Below are positions 1 through 10,000 of a stretch of DNA of 36,527 nt, piece by piece. Both the position numbers and the translations under genes were made by a program. The notes beneath the pieces are model-generated. The model was not told the DNA's origin. It made no database searches and worked only from the letters and a program-made list of their open reading frames with translations. Each line of letters starts with the position of its first letter. The stretch's first letter is position 1. Source of the stretch: an uncultured Gemmatimonadota bacterium (GTDB lineage: Bacteria; Gemmatimonadota; Gemmatimonadetes; Gemmatimonadales; Gemmatimonadaceae); contig CAMLDY010000017.1 in assembly GCA_946478895.1 (NCBI GenBank), positions 1 through 36,527 of the forward strand, given 5' to 3'.

Positions 1-1451
1 GAGATCTCGTCGCTCACCTCGAGCAGACTGGAGTTGGTTTCCTGCGGCAGCGATGGATTTCCGCCGAATTGCAGCGTCGAGATCGCGCTCGATCCATCCT
101 GCAACACGGACGCGACCACCACCCGACCGTCGGGCACCGACAGATAGCCGGCCGTGGTGCGATTGTCGACCGACTTGTAGCCCCGCAGCTCATTGATGAA
201 CATGCCCACGTGCGAGGTGAGGGTAAGCATCCCGCCACCGCCTGAGCCTTTGACATCTCCGCCGGAGTGTGGCAGCGCCAGGGCATTCAGACGCGATCCG
301 AGCTGGGTGTTGCCGCGCCAGTCGCCGCGCAGCATCAACGAATGATCTTCCGCGAAGTTGTAATCGACGCGCACCAGCGCCGAGGTGTTGTCGTTCAGCC
401 GCTCGTCGGGTGCCAGCGGCGAAGTGAGGGGCAGGCCGAAATTCTGAACCAGGCCAAGAAAGCGCGTCACTGAATCGGGACTCGTGCCGAGTCGCTGGAG
501 GGTCAGCGGGTCGGCGGCGAGCAGTGACAGAAGCGGATCGGTGCGCCGCGAGAAGGTCAGCGCGCCGAAAGTGAACAGCTTGTTTTTGATGAGTGGGCCG
601 CCGGCGCCGAAACTTATCTGGTTCTGATTGTACTTCTGGCCGAACGCCGCGCTCGAGTCATCGACGAATTCCAGGTTCGGATCCCGATGTGAGTAGCTCA
701 CCGCACCCTGCACGTTGTTCGTACCGCCGCGCGTAGTCGACGCTACCTGCCCGCCAGTGAATTGACCGCGGGCGACATCGTACGTGCTGGTAACGACGCG
801 AGTGTTCCTGATTGCTTCGGTGGGCACGCTGCCCGCGCCGAAGCTCAGACCGTCGAGAGTGATGTTGTTCTGATTTGCCGGCTGGCCCGCGACGTTGAAT
901 GACGCCTTGGTGGTGTCGGTGCCCGGCACCTGGATGACTCCCGGGGCAAGAGCGGCCAGGGCGGTGAGGTCGCCGGCGTCGACCGGCAGCCGGTTGACGA
1001 GATTGGGATTGAGATTTCTCTCGGTGCTCCCCGCGGTGGGCCGCTGGTTGGGATCGCCACCACGCCTGGGCGTCGCTCGCACCTGCACCGTCGCCAGCTG
1101 GGTTGCGGTCCGACCCATGGTGAAGTCGGCAATGAGTCGATCCTCGTCCCCCTGGCGCTGAATATCGCGTGTTACCGGCGCCATTCCGATGGCGCGAACG
1201 GTGATGCGATACGTTCCGCCGCCGTCAGGGAACACGATCGTGTATCTGCCGTCGGCGTCGGTGGTCTTGCTGCGCATAATCCCGGTTTCCGCGGACGTGA
1301 CCTCGACCCGCGCGCCCGACACGGCCTGGCTGTCGACTCCCGCGACCCTGCCCATCACGATGTCGGTGGTCGAGCCAATCTGCGCTGCTGCGATGGCCGG
1401 GCTGGCGAACGACAAAACGCCAAGCGCAACCAAATATGACTTCACTCTCAT
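1..1451 (-). CDS. TonB-dependent receptor with carboxypeptidase-regulatory-like domain, N-terminal part (truncated by window edge)
   Basis: About 483 residues are visible; the C-terminal barrel lies outside the window. The start is the ATG at 1449-1451, which begins a clear signal peptide (MRVKSYLVALGVLSFASP, then AIAAAQ). Residues about 25-110 look like a CarboxypepD_reg beta-sandwich: a G-x-V-x-D stretch, SGARVEV, then DADGRYTIVFPDG. A plug-like region follows, with NITLDGLSFGAGSVPTEAIR and GGTNNVQGAVSY, typical of Oar/SusC-like receptors in which the plug precedes a 22-strand barrel. The protein should sit in the outer membrane and import or bind a substrate that the sequence does not reveal. 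It is divergent from the yifB-like gene, with about 140 bp between them. No clear Shine-Dalgarno was seen before this ATG. Family confidence is high; substrate unknown. Confidence 0.88.
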   Translation of the reverse strand, partial: MRVKSYLVALGVLSFASPAIAAAQIGSTTDIVMGRVAGVDSQAVSGARVEVTSAETGIMRSKTTDADGRYTIVFPDGGGTYRITVRAIGMAPVTRDIQRQGDEDRLIADFTMGRTATQLATVQVRATPRRGGDPNQRPTAGSTERNLNPNLVNRLPVDAGDLTALAALAPGVIQVPGTDTTKASFNVAGQPANQNNITLDGLSFGAGSVPTEAIRNTRVVTSTYDVARGQFTGGQVASTTRGGTNNVQGAVSYSHRDPNLEFVDDSSAAFGQKYNQNQISFGAGGPLIKNKLFTFGALTFSRRTDPLLSLLAADPLTLQRLGTSPDSVTRFLGLVQNFGLPLTSPLAPDERLNDNTSALVRVDYNFAEDHSLMLRGDWRGNTQLGSRLNALALPHSGGDVKGSGGGGMLTLTSHVGMFINELRGYKSVDNRTTAGYLSVPDGRVVVASVLQDGSSAISTLQFGGNPSLPQETNSSLLEVSDEI

Positions 1452-1590
1452 CCTGAAGACTCTGGTTAACAGTTCACTGCCTTGAGCTTCTACGTCCGGC
1501 TGGCAACGAATGCTGCACGAGGCGGGGCGATGATTCCGCGCGCCCTCGATCGGTTTCGCGTTGCGACGGCCGTGCCCGCTAGCCTCCTGG

Positions 1591-3165
1591 ATGCTCGCTG
1601 CCGTGCGATCCGCCGCGCTCGTCGGAATCGACGCCTACGACGTAACTGTAGAGGTAGACGCGGCTCAAGGCCTGCCGCAGTGGACGATCGTGGGTCTCGC
1701 CGCGAGCGCTGTTAAGGAAAGTCGGGAGCGTGTCGGCGCCGCCCTGGTCAACTCGGGCTTCAAGGTCCCGCCGCGCCGGATCACGGTCAACCTTGCGCCA
1801 GCGGATGTTCGCAAAGAGGGCACAGCGTTCGATCTACCGATCGCGATAGGAATCCTGATCGCGACCGGACAGCTGCAATCGTCCGTGGCCGACAGTCGAA
1901 TGTTCGTCGGCGAGCTTGGTCTGGACGGCGCGCTGCGGCCAATGCGCGGTGCGCTGTCGATTTCGAGGCACGCGATGCGCTCGGGCGTGGGAACATTGGT
2001 GCTCCCGCCATCAAATGTCGCCGAGGCTGCGAGGGTGAGCGCGCTGGCATTGTCTGCACCGGTCGGCCTGGCAGATCTCGTGAGCGAGCTCCAGCGCGAT
2101 GAGCTGACACCGGCCCGAAGCGGCCTGGGCGTTTGCCCACCTGCGACAGATTCGAGCGATTTCGCCGACGTCGTCGGCCAACAAGGTGCCAAGCGTGCTC
2201 TCGAGGTCGCCGCCGCCGGCGGTCACAACGTCCTGCTCGTGGGGCCACCGGGCGCGGGCAAGACGATGCTCGCCCGACGCGTGCCGACGATCCTCCCCGC
2301 ATTGTCCGAGGAGGAGGCGCTCGAGGTCATCGCCATTCACTCAGTCGCCGGCCTGCTCGAGCGCAGCAGCGTCAGCGAAGGTGTACGGCCCTTTCGCGCG
2401 CCCCACCACTCAATCTCGAGCGCCGGTCTCATTGGCGGAGGCTCACATCCCCGCCCTGGCGAGGTGAGTCTGGCCCATCACGGCGTGCTGTTCCTCGACG
2501 AGATGCTCGAGTTTCCGCGTCACGTGCTCGACGGCCTGCGGCAGCCGATGGAGGACGCGAAGGTCGTAATCGCGCGCGCCGCACAGGCAGTTACCTATCC
2601 GGCGCGGTTCACCCTGATCGGCGCCTCCAACCCGTGCCCGTGCGGAAAGGCCGCGGATCCAGGCAGCACCTGTACGTGCAGCGCGGTCGACGTTGAGCGT
2701 TATAACGCGCGGATTTCCGGGCCGCTCGCCGACAGGATCGACATGCACGTTACCGTCGGCGCTGTTGCGTTACGCGAGCTCAGTGGCGACGGCAACGGCG
2801 ACGCATCGAGCGCCATTCGCGCGCGGGTCGAGCGTGCACGCGCCAGGCAGCGAACACGCTTTGCGCGAAAGCCGGGAATCTCGTGCAACGCCTTCGCGGT
2901 TGGGCGGTGGCTGGACGCGCACACTCCCGTGCACGCCGAGGCGAGATCACTGCTGCAGACCGCGGCAGAGCGGCTCGGACTGTCGGCGCGCGGCTATCAC
3001 AGGGTCCTCAAGGTTGCCCGAACGATTGCCGATCTGGAAGAAGCGCGCGAGCTCGGTCCGGCTCACGTTGCTGAAGCGCTCCGCTACCGGCCGCGCATCC
3101 CGGCAACGCCGCCAGTACAGCCGACGGCGGTGAGTACTTCCGTAGTCGAGACGCCAAAGGTGTAA
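1591..3165 (+). CDS. YifB/ComM family Mg-chelatase-like AAA+ ATPase
   Basis: 524 residues with the YifB/ComM layout: an N-terminal ChlI/Lon-protease-like domain (residues about 5-130, with GLPQWTIVGL, ITVNLAPADVRKEG and FDLPIAIGIL), then a Mg-chelatase AAA+ module with Walker A GPPGAGKT near residues 218-225, Walker B VLFLDE near 299-304, and a Cys-rich NPCPCG...CTCS segment near 347-364. A C-terminal Mg_chelatase_C domain follows. In several naturally competent bacteria ComM is a hexameric helicase promoting branch migration during integration of transformed DNA; that role is family knowledge and is not shown here. A longer reading from a TTG at 1561 is open, but the ATG at 1591 puts the conserved start (AALVGIDAYDVTVEV) at the usual distance from the N terminus. 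The gene stands alone and ends at a strong terminator. Confidence 0.93.
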   Translation: MLAAVRSAALVGIDAYDVTVEVDAAQGLPQWTIVGLAASAVKESRERVGAALVNSGFKVPPRRITVNLAPADVRKEGTAFDLPIAIGILIATGQLQSSVADSRMFVGELGLDGALRPMRGALSISRHAMRSGVGTLVLPPSNVAEAARVSALALSAPVGLADLVSELQRDELTPARSGLGVCPPATDSSDFADVVGQQGAKRALEVAAAGGHNVLLVGPPGAGKTMLARRVPTILPALSEEEALEVIAIHSVAGLLERSSVSEGVRPFRAPHHSISSAGLIGGGSHPRPGEVSLAHHGVLFLDEMLEFPRHVLDGLRQPMEDAKVVIARAAQAVTYPARFTLIGASNPCPCGKAADPGSTCTCSAVDVERYNARISGPLADRIDMHVTVGAVALRELSGDGNGDASSAIRARVERARARQRTRFARKPGISCNAFAVGRWLDAHTPVHAEARSLLQTAAERLGLSARGYHRVLKVARTIADLEEARELGPAHVAEALRYRPRIPATPPVQPTAVSTSVVETPKV

Positions 3166-3170
3166 AACAG

Positions 3171-3206
3171 AAAGGCGGGGCGTCGGTGTTCGGACGCCCC
3201 GCCTTT
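3171..3206. terminator. Bidirectional intrinsic terminator between yifB-like and ompA-like genes
   Basis: A perfect 14-bp stem (3171-3184 pairs with 3193-3206) encloses an 8-nt loop. The stem starts with AAA and ends with TTTT, so it reads as an intrinsic terminator in both directions. It lies 5 nt after the yifB-like stop and 46 nt after the stop of the convergent OmpA-family gene. A second hairpin (about 3219-3240, CCGACCTCC...GGAGG) lies between it and the OmpA stop. Confidence 0.9.
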
Positions 3207-3252
3207 TAGTCTCCGTGCCGACCTCCTTTCGGAGGCCGGCCGGAGAAGGTGC

Positions 3253-4944
3253 TTATTCCATCGGTGGTACGACGATCCTGTCGCTGCCGATCGTCACGAT
3301 ACGGAAGTCATCGCGACGGTTCTGCTGCCAGCAGGCTTCGTTGTGCTCGGTGCAAACCGGGCGCTCCTCGCCGTACGACACAAGGTCGAAGCGATCTGCT
3401 GCAATGCCGTGGTCAACGAGGTACCGCTTGGCGCTTGCCGCGCGGCGCTGGCCGAGGGCCAGGTTGTACTCGTCGGAGCCACGCTCGTCAGCGTTACCCT
3501 CGATACGAATTCTCATACCCGGGTTGGCCTGCAGCCACGGGATCTTGCGATCGAGTGTAGCAGCCGCATCCGGTCTGATCGTCGACTTGTCGAAGTCGAA
3601 GTAGATCGGGCCAGTGATCGCGGTGGTATCGACCGGGGCCACGCAGTTCGGGTCTGTCGAAGCGATGCTCGCGTTATACGGGCACGGCGTGACAGCCGGC
3701 GGCGGTGGCGGCGGCGGTGGCGGCGGAGGCGGAGCAACGCAGTTCGGGCTCGAAGCAGGAATGCTCTCGAGGCCGGCGTACGTGCACATGACTTCCGGAC
3801 GCGCACCACCGAGCAGGAAGCTCAGACCGCCACGAACATGAATGTTCATGTTCGCATCGGGATCGTGGTTTGGCATGTAGTCGAGCACGCCATCGACGCG
3901 GATGGCGGTACGATTCGCAATGCCGAGACGAATACCGGCCAGTGCACTCCCACCATAGTTGTAGGTGTAGCCGATATTGTCACTCGCGTCGCTGGCGAAC
4001 TTGTAACTGGTGCGAGTCGGGCCGGCGCCGATGATGAACTGGCTCTGGCGACCGCCGATGAAGTTCCCGATCGGGAAGTTGTAGTTGAGGCGCAGCGCGA
4101 ACGCGTGCGCGTTCACTTCCGAGATGGGGGAGTTCTCGATCTCGTTGTCGGCCGGAGTATAGTAGCCGTCACCCTCGAGCTCCCAGCGCGGGTCGGAGAG
4201 GAACACGCCGACGCGTCCGCCGTAACCCAGGCCGTCTTCCGCAACCGCGGCACCTTCGAGTCCGGCGTTGTCGTCGAAGAACGAATACTGGACGAATCCG
4301 CCCAGTTCAACGGTTCCGGGAAGAGGAGCATCCATGTTATCCCACCACACGTACGGCGCCCACATCACCGGCGTCGTGGCCATGGTGCCGCCGCCGAAAA
4401 GGTTGCTGATGTCCGGGGAAAATTGAAGTCCGGCCTGAGCGCCGAAGTCAAATCTTCCGTCGTTGGACGGGAAGTAGTTGACCAAACCATCGACGCGGAG
4501 GGAAACGCCACTAAAACCGAGGTTGAAACCGGCGAGTCCATTGGCGCCGAACTGGTAAACGCCCCCGCTCGTGTTGTCGTCACCGCGGAAATTCTGGAGG
4601 ACTCCGCCAGCGCCAATGTGGAAGGAGGGCAGATTCCCCATCGGGAAGCTGTAGACGAGGCGAGCAGAGATATTGCTCCCCTTCACGTCCAAGTCGCCCA
4701 CTTCTGACTGGGCTGGGATATACTGGCCGTCCGCCTCGAGATTCCAATTCGGAGCAATGAAGGCGCCTACGCGTCCACCGTACCCGATGGAGTTACCAAA
4801 GTCCGTATTCAGACCCCATTTGCTATCGAATTTCGTCCACGAAGCGAACCCGCCTACCAGCAACGTCCCGGGCGACTGTGCTGCCGCCGATCCGCCGAGG
4901 AGTAAGGCCGTCATCGCGCAGACGGTCCAACTTCTTCTCAACAT
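3253..4944 (-). CDS. OmpA-family outer-membrane protein with two tandem N-terminal barrel-like domains and a C-terminal peptidoglycan-binding domain
   Basis: 563 residues. The start is ATG 4944, with GAGAGGA about 7 nt upstream. A signal peptide (MLRRSWTVCAMTALLLGG, then SAAA) probably ends near residue 22. Residues about 27-180 and 212-380 are two related beta-rich blocks: each has YGGRVG(A/V)F, then a (LE)-x-DG-Y sequence, an (SF/NF)P(M/I)GN strand pair, a GAG motif, LAG-x-(N/R)LG, and (RVDG)-x-(L)-x-Y-x-P-(S/N). A proline run (about 405-416) lies between Cys-containing NCVAP repeats (402, 434). The OmpA/Pal domain follows at about 445-555 with YFDFDKSTIRPDA and GNADERGSDEYN, which resembles Pal and binds peptidoglycan diaminopimelate in the family. 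It likely tethers the outer membrane to the wall. Transcribed alone toward the shared terminator. Confidence 0.92.
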   Translation of the reverse strand: MLRRSWTVCAMTALLLGGSAAAQSPGTLLVGGFASWTKFDSKWGLNTDFGNSIGYGGRVGAFIAPNWNLEADGQYIPAQSEVGDLDVKGSNISARLVYSFPMGNLPSFHIGAGGVLQNFRGDDNTSGGVYQFGANGLAGFNLGFSGVSLRVDGLVNYFPSNDGRFDFGAQAGLQFSPDISNLFGGGTMATTPVMWAPYVWWDNMDAPLPGTVELGGFVQYSFFDDNAGLEGAAVAEDGLGYGGRVGVFLSDPRWELEGDGYYTPADNEIENSPISEVNAHAFALRLNYNFPIGNFIGGRQSQFIIGAGPTRTSYKFASDASDNIGYTYNYGGSALAGIRLGIANRTAIRVDGVLDYMPNHDPDANMNIHVRGGLSFLLGGARPEVMCTYAGLESIPASSPNCVAPPPPPPPPPPPPAVTPCPYNASIASTDPNCVAPVDTTAITGPIYFDFDKSTIRPDAAATLDRKIPWLQANPGMRIRIEGNADERGSDEYNLALGQRRAASAKRYLVDHGIAADRFDLVSYGEERPVCTEHNEACWQQNRRDDFRIVTIGSDRIVVPPME

Positions 4945-5263
4945 GATTGGTTCCTCTCAAAGGGTGGAGATGCTTTGCAGCGGTTACCGCGGTTGCACGT
5001 TGCGTCGTGAGGCAGGATGCATGCCCGCTGAGCGCGCAAACGCTCGCCAGGCCCTACCCGCCTCACAACCGGACAAACTAGCAAGTCTTTCCTGAGAAGC
5101 TAGTGATGCTCGAACGTTGAAAACAACGCGACAAACATTCGTCACGCTCCGCGAATTGCGGCTACGATAAACCGTACTCGTCGTGGCCAAATCGGCTTGC
5201 AAGTGCCACGCCAGTTGTGCCCCGCAACGCGCAAAGGCGGGCCTTCGGATCGAATTGGGGTAT
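4945..5263. promoter_or_regulatory. 319-nt gene-free region upstream of the ompA-like gene
   Basis: This is the only stretch above 300 nt with no gene or RNA. It lies after the Ser/Thr kinase stop and before the OmpA-family start, both on the minus strand, so it should carry the ompA promoter and leader. I see no convincing -35/-10 pair. It holds several small inverted repeats: ACTAGC...GCTAGT at 5077-5104, CGTTG-AAAA-CAACG at 5115-5128, and an imperfect palindrome GCGACAAACATTCGTCACGC at 5128-5147. These could be operators or leader structure; no function is assigned. Confidence 0.4.
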
Positions 5264-7054
5264 TTAGGAGCGCAAATCGGGCCTCGACACAACCCGGCGC
5301 CACCACGAGCCACGCTGTCGCGCAAGTATCCTGTCAGCTGTGGCTTCCCACGCCAGCTTCATCGCGCTGCCGTCCGCAAACCGGTCCTCTGCTTTCGCCG
5401 CAAACGCGGTCCTGAACCAGGACGCAAGCACGCTCGGAAACATCCCGAGGTCGGCGCGCTCCCCCAACTGGCGCGCCAGAATGCTGCGCGCATCGTCGGC
5501 ACCGAAGGGCGTGTCACCGGTCAGCGTGAAGTACACGATCGAGGCGAGCGCGAAATAGTCGGCCGCCGGCCCCTGCAGCTCGCCAAGCAATTGCTCCGGT
5601 GCCGCGAACGCCGGCGTGCCTGTCGTGCTCGCAACGTCCTCCCCCGTGACGTTCGCGATTCCGAAATCGGTGATCCGCCATCGTTGATACCGGTCGATCA
5701 GCACGTTCTCCGGTTTCAGATCGCGATGCAGGATCCCATTTGCATGCGCGACGATCAGACCGTCCAGCACCTGGTCCACCTGTGACGCAATCTCGGCGAT
5801 CTGACGCGGTCCCGAACGCGCGATCAAACTCGCAACGCTTCCCTCTTCCGCCAGCTCCATCGTGTACCACGACAGATCACCGCTAGAATCCCAATCGTAG
5901 ATCGGGACGATGGCCGGATGCGCGAGCTGCGCGGCGAGCTTTGCCTCACGCCAGAACGCGCGCACCGCGCCATCGTCGCGCGCGATGCTCGGATGAAGAG
6001 CCTTGAGCGCGACCTCGCGTTCGAGCGAGAGGTCTCGCGCGCGCCAAACCGTGCCAAACGCGCCGCTCCCCAGCTTCGAGAGAATCTCGTAATCATCACC
6101 GACCGCCCAGCGCACGCGCGCTTCGGCGGATTCGTTGGCACTTCGATCCGGCTCCCCACGCACCATCACCACCGTGCGCGCCGGATCGCCGCGATCGACA
6201 GCGCGGAGCAGCACCGCCAGCGATGGGTATCTGTCTCCCGGATCGAGCGACAGTGCCCGATCCAGCGCGATCGCCATAGACTCCGGAGTTTCCGGGCGCA
6301 CGAGCTTTACCGGAGGCGCACCGCGTGACGGCGGTGCCTCGCCGGTAAGCGCAGTGAAGCACATCGCCGCGAGCTGCCATTGGTCGCTTGCCGGCGTCGG
6401 TATCCACTCATCGGATTCCCATTCCGGCGGCATCGGCAGCAGCTCTTCACGCATCGGTCGCGACGATTCGCGCGAACGAATCTCGAGCGGACCATTGCCC
6501 GGCCGAACACCGGCCGGAATGGATTCGCGTGGCACCGCCCATTGCCACTCCAGCATCCACAGGCGTCCGGTCGGAGTCGTCCAGAGCGCGTCGCCGTTGA
6601 GTCCGCCGTGGGCAATGCCGGTCTCGTGCAGATACGCAAGCGTGGAGCACGCGCCGCGGAGGAGCTGCAATACGTATGGAATGTCCGCCAGCCCCAGGCG
6701 CGCCAGCCTCGCCCGCACAGTCTCCCCGGTCACCCAACGCCGCAGGTATCCGGGTCCGCGACGGCCTTCACGGTAAGATGTCCAGTAATGGTAGGTGGTC
6801 GGTATCGAAGGGTGGCTGCGCTGCGCCAGCTGCCGCGCTTCCTCGAACAACCACCCCGTGTGCGCGGGGTCGGGAGCCGTAACGAGCGACAGTGATCGTC
6901 CGAGAACATCGATGACTTCCTGGTAATGGCGATAGTCTCCGACCATCCCGCCCGGGCCCCACGACCATTCCGGCGGCAACTGCCATTCGACCAGGTGCGG
7001 CGGCAGCACCTTGGTCGCACGCGGTGTCACTACCCCGCGGTTGACCGGCGTCAT
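5264..7054 (-). CDS. Ser/Thr protein kinase: N-terminal pseudokinase domain fused to a C-terminal active-looking kinase domain
   Basis: 596 residues, no transmembrane helix. The C-terminal Hanks-type kinase (about 321-575) is intact: glycine loop GSGAFGTVW (329-337), VALK lysine K351, HRDLKPEN (443-450, catalytic D445), DFG (463-465) and APE (485-487). The N-terminal region (about 35-285) follows the same order with degraded motifs: an alpha-C-like FEEARQLAQRSHPSIP, then AHGGLNGDALW (148-158) where HRDLKxxN is expected, LEW (168-170) where DFG is expected, and SDQWQLAAMCFTALTGEAP (223-241) matching subdomain IX. It therefore lacks the catalytic Asp and metal-binding Asp and is called a pseudokinase by inference. 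Its ATG overlaps the stop of the upstream histidine kinase by 4 nt (ATGA), so the two are probably translationally coupled. Confidence 0.92.
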   Translation of the reverse strand: MTPVNRGVVTPRATKVLPPHLVEWQLPPEWSWGPGGMVGDYRHYQEVIDVLGRSLSLVTAPDPAHTGWLFEEARQLAQRSHPSIPTTYHYWTSYREGRRGPGYLRRWVTGETVRARLARLGLADIPYVLQLLRGACSTLAYLHETGIAHGGLNGDALWTTPTGRLWMLEWQWAVPRESIPAGVRPGNGPLEIRSRESSRPMREELLPMPPEWESDEWIPTPASDQWQLAAMCFTALTGEAPPSRGAPPVKLVRPETPESMAIALDRALSLDPGDRYPSLAVLLRAVDRGDPARTVVMVRGEPDRSANESAEARVRWAVGDDYEILSKLGSGAFGTVWRARDLSLEREVALKALHPSIARDDGAVRAFWREAKLAAQLAHPAIVPIYDWDSSGDLSWYTMELAEEGSVASLIARSGPRQIAEIASQVDQVLDGLIVAHANGILHRDLKPENVLIDRYQRWRITDFGIANVTGEDVASTTGTPAFAAPEQLLGELQGPAADYFALASIVYFTLTGDTPFGADDARSILARQLGERADLGMFPSVLASWFRTAFAAKAEDRFADGSAMKLAWEATADRILARQRGSWWRRVVSRPDLRS

Positions 7055-10000
7055 GGCGCGCTCCGCGCCAGAAGTATGAGCACCCTCGTTCCCCGTCCCT
7101 CGTCGCTGGTTATCGCAATCTCGCCACCCCAGGCCTCGATCAGCCGGCGCGTGACGGCGAGTCCCAAACCGCTGCCCGTCGTGCGGGTGGAAAAATGTGG
7201 CTCAAAGATGCGCGGCATTACAGCAGGCGGAATTCCGCCGCCATCATCGACGGTCTCGATGCGCACGCGCACATCTTCTTCCTGCACGGTGATGTCGACG
7301 TGACGGGCTCCGGCCAGCCGCGCGTTCTCGAAGATGTTGAGCAGCACATCCCGCATCTCGTCCTTGCGCGCCATCGCCCAGACCGGACGGTCTGCTCCGC
7401 GCAACCGCCACTTCACTTTCCGATCGCCCATCTGCTCCAGTCCGGCGACGTCGCGAGTGATCGCGGCGACATCCACCGGCTCGGCGGGTGGAAGATCAGC
7501 CGGGGCGCTGCCGTACCGGCTGAATGAGCGCGCGATTTCGTCCAGGCGGTCGATCTCGGCGAGAATTCGTCGAACGTTGTCATTGAGAACAGTATCGTAA
7601 TCGACCCGCGGATCAGTGCGCGCGCGTCGGAGATGCTGAACCCCGAGCCTGATCGGAGTAAGGGGATTCTTGATCTCGTGAGCGACCTGGCGCGCCATCT
7701 CTCCCCACGCCAGTACTCGCTCGGCGCGGGCGACCTCGATTCTGCTCAGCTCGAGATCGCGCGCCAGGCGGCGCGCTGCGATTCCGCTGAGCCAGAGCGC
7801 CGCCAAAGCTCCAGCGGCCGTCGCGAACAGAACGAGCATGCTCAGGTCTCGGCGCCGCCGGTCGAGCACAAGATCGTCACTTCGCGCCGGAGCGGCGACG
7901 ACATGACGCTGCGCTCCCGGGGCAGCCGCGGCCGCGTACCCGAAAAGCATCCGTGCCGAACCGAGCGTCACCTCCCACGCCGCGGACAGCTCGCCGGCAC
8001 GCTCGATCCTCAGGTTGACTGCGGGCGGCAGGGATCGGCCCATCGGAGCCAGAGCATCGAGCAGTGTGTCGCTGCTGGTCTCGAGGAACCCGCTCTCGTA
8101 AAGGAAGAGCGGCGTGTCGAACCGACGTGCGGCGGCGGGCAGCTGATCGAGCTCATTCCCTGTCACCACCGCATGCAGAGTCTCGCCCACCAGCACTTCT
8201 CTCGTCTGGAGATCGTCTCCGCGCAGCCGCTGATAGGACCACGCCGCAAAGACGATCGCGGGAATCACGAAGAACGCGAAGAGTGCGAGGGTCAGGCGCG
8301 CATGATAGGTGTAGATCCATCGTGCAGCGCGAACCCTGAGCCAGCGCAGAAAGCCTTTTTCGACCAACGCGCCGGCGAGCCACAGCAGCCCTGCCACGAT
8401 CAGGTCGAACAGCAGCACGAGCACGCCCCGCTCACCGCGTGCCCACAGTGAACGGAAATCAATCTCGACGTGCGCACGCATCGTCCCCGTGCTGGTCGAG
8501 ATGAGACGATCTCCATGCACTTCGTCACCAACGCGGTGCCAGCGCACACTGGAGGTATCGGCAACGACGCCCGCCGATGCGTCGGCGAGCGCCACGGCGT
8601 ACGGCGGATCACCGCCTGATGGAGACGCCATCCCTATCAATGCCGCGTAAGGGTTTGCGCCCAGCAAACGCGTGCGCGGTAACACGAGCACCGACGTCGC
8701 GCCTCCATCTGGATGCGCGACCGCCGCCAGCACCTGAACGCCGGTCGGTCCGAGAACGCTTCGGGTCACCGGCTGGTTGGTAGTCAGCGTCTCCCTGATC
8801 GCGCTGGCAATCGCTGTCGAATCGGGCTCGGTCGGGACCACAGCGAACTCCGAGATCCGATTGCCGACCTGATCCCACGACGCCAGCACTGCCGGATACT
8901 CCGCTGCCGCGAGATCGGACGACGCGTACAGCTTCAGCAGCTCGGCGCGGCTTCCAGCCCTGCTCGAGCTCGCCAGCGTCGAAACGAGACGCCGTGTCAG
9001 CTGCACCGCATAGTCGTCGACGTGGCCGAGCGCGGCGACGTCTTCTTCGGCGAGCTGCATGCGCTGCCTCGAAGTCGTCGCCCAGAGGCCGGCGAGCGCG
9101 ACGATGCCGGCGCCACAAGCCAGGATGAGTGCGGCTCGAAAGCTGACGCTGCCGGGCCAGCCGAGTGCCATCCTGATCGTCCAGTAGGCGCTCAGCAGTA
9201 CCGCGAAAAGAAAAATGAAGAGCGGTACCTCCCAGAGCAGCCACAGCCCCGGCGTCGATCCCCACGGTGGCTGACCGATGCCGCGCACGATGTTGGAAGC
9301 AAAAGGCAGCCCGATGCCGAGAATGAGAACCGCGGAGATCGCGCTGGCCGCGCGCGGCCAGCGCGCGTCGGGGCGCGCTCGAATCACCGCGAACACCGCC
9401 ATCAGGACGAGACATGCGCTGATGCAGAGCGCGCCCGCGTTAGCGGTGAGCGGACCGGCCAGCCTCGAGAAGTAGTACGCCGGATCGAACGCGCGGGATG
9501 TATTGGAGAACGAATTCCACGGCACGAGCGCGGCAAGTGACAGTGCGAAACCCAGCGCGAGCAGGCGCTCGGTCAATGCATGACGGTCTCTCCACGCATA
9601 CCCCAGAAATGCGAGCACCAGAATCACGAGCGCGACGGTCCCGCGGGCACGCAGCGTCGACGCCTGACGAAAGCGCACCTCACCCGCGGTCGCTAGCTGC
9701 GGCGTCGCGCGTAAAATAGGCTTCCCGTTTAGCGCCAACACCACCTCGCCGCCACCGGCGCTGTCACCAGGTGCAAACTCGTACGATGTGACCGCCTGCG
9801 TCTTGGAGAGCCGGCTATTGACGGATTCGGTGAGCCGATCGGCCGGAGGCGCTGCGTCGAGCACCGCCGACGCGATGGCGCGACGCGCGCCCCGCGATCG
9901 GGTGACCTGAAGCGAGACGTAGAACGGGGTGAAGCTGACACTCATCGGGGCGACAGCCGAATGCGGAGCGACGCGCATTTCACCGGACCATGCCACCGGC

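Noticed and set aside
267..473. Small plus-strand frames inside the TonB receptor region (267-473, 895-1161, 1189-1485)
   Set aside because: They are shadows of a continuous minus-strand receptor frame that runs off the window start.
3343..4707. 454-codon open frame on the plus strand opposite the OmpA-family gene
   Set aside because: It is antisense to a gene with clear domains and has no recognisable motif; long antisense frames are expected in high-GC DNA.
5190..5215. Possible sigma-54 promoter (TGGCAC followed by TTGC) on the minus strand upstream of ompA
   Set aside because: The -24 and -12 elements do not have the needed spacing; the TTGC directly follows TGGCAC.
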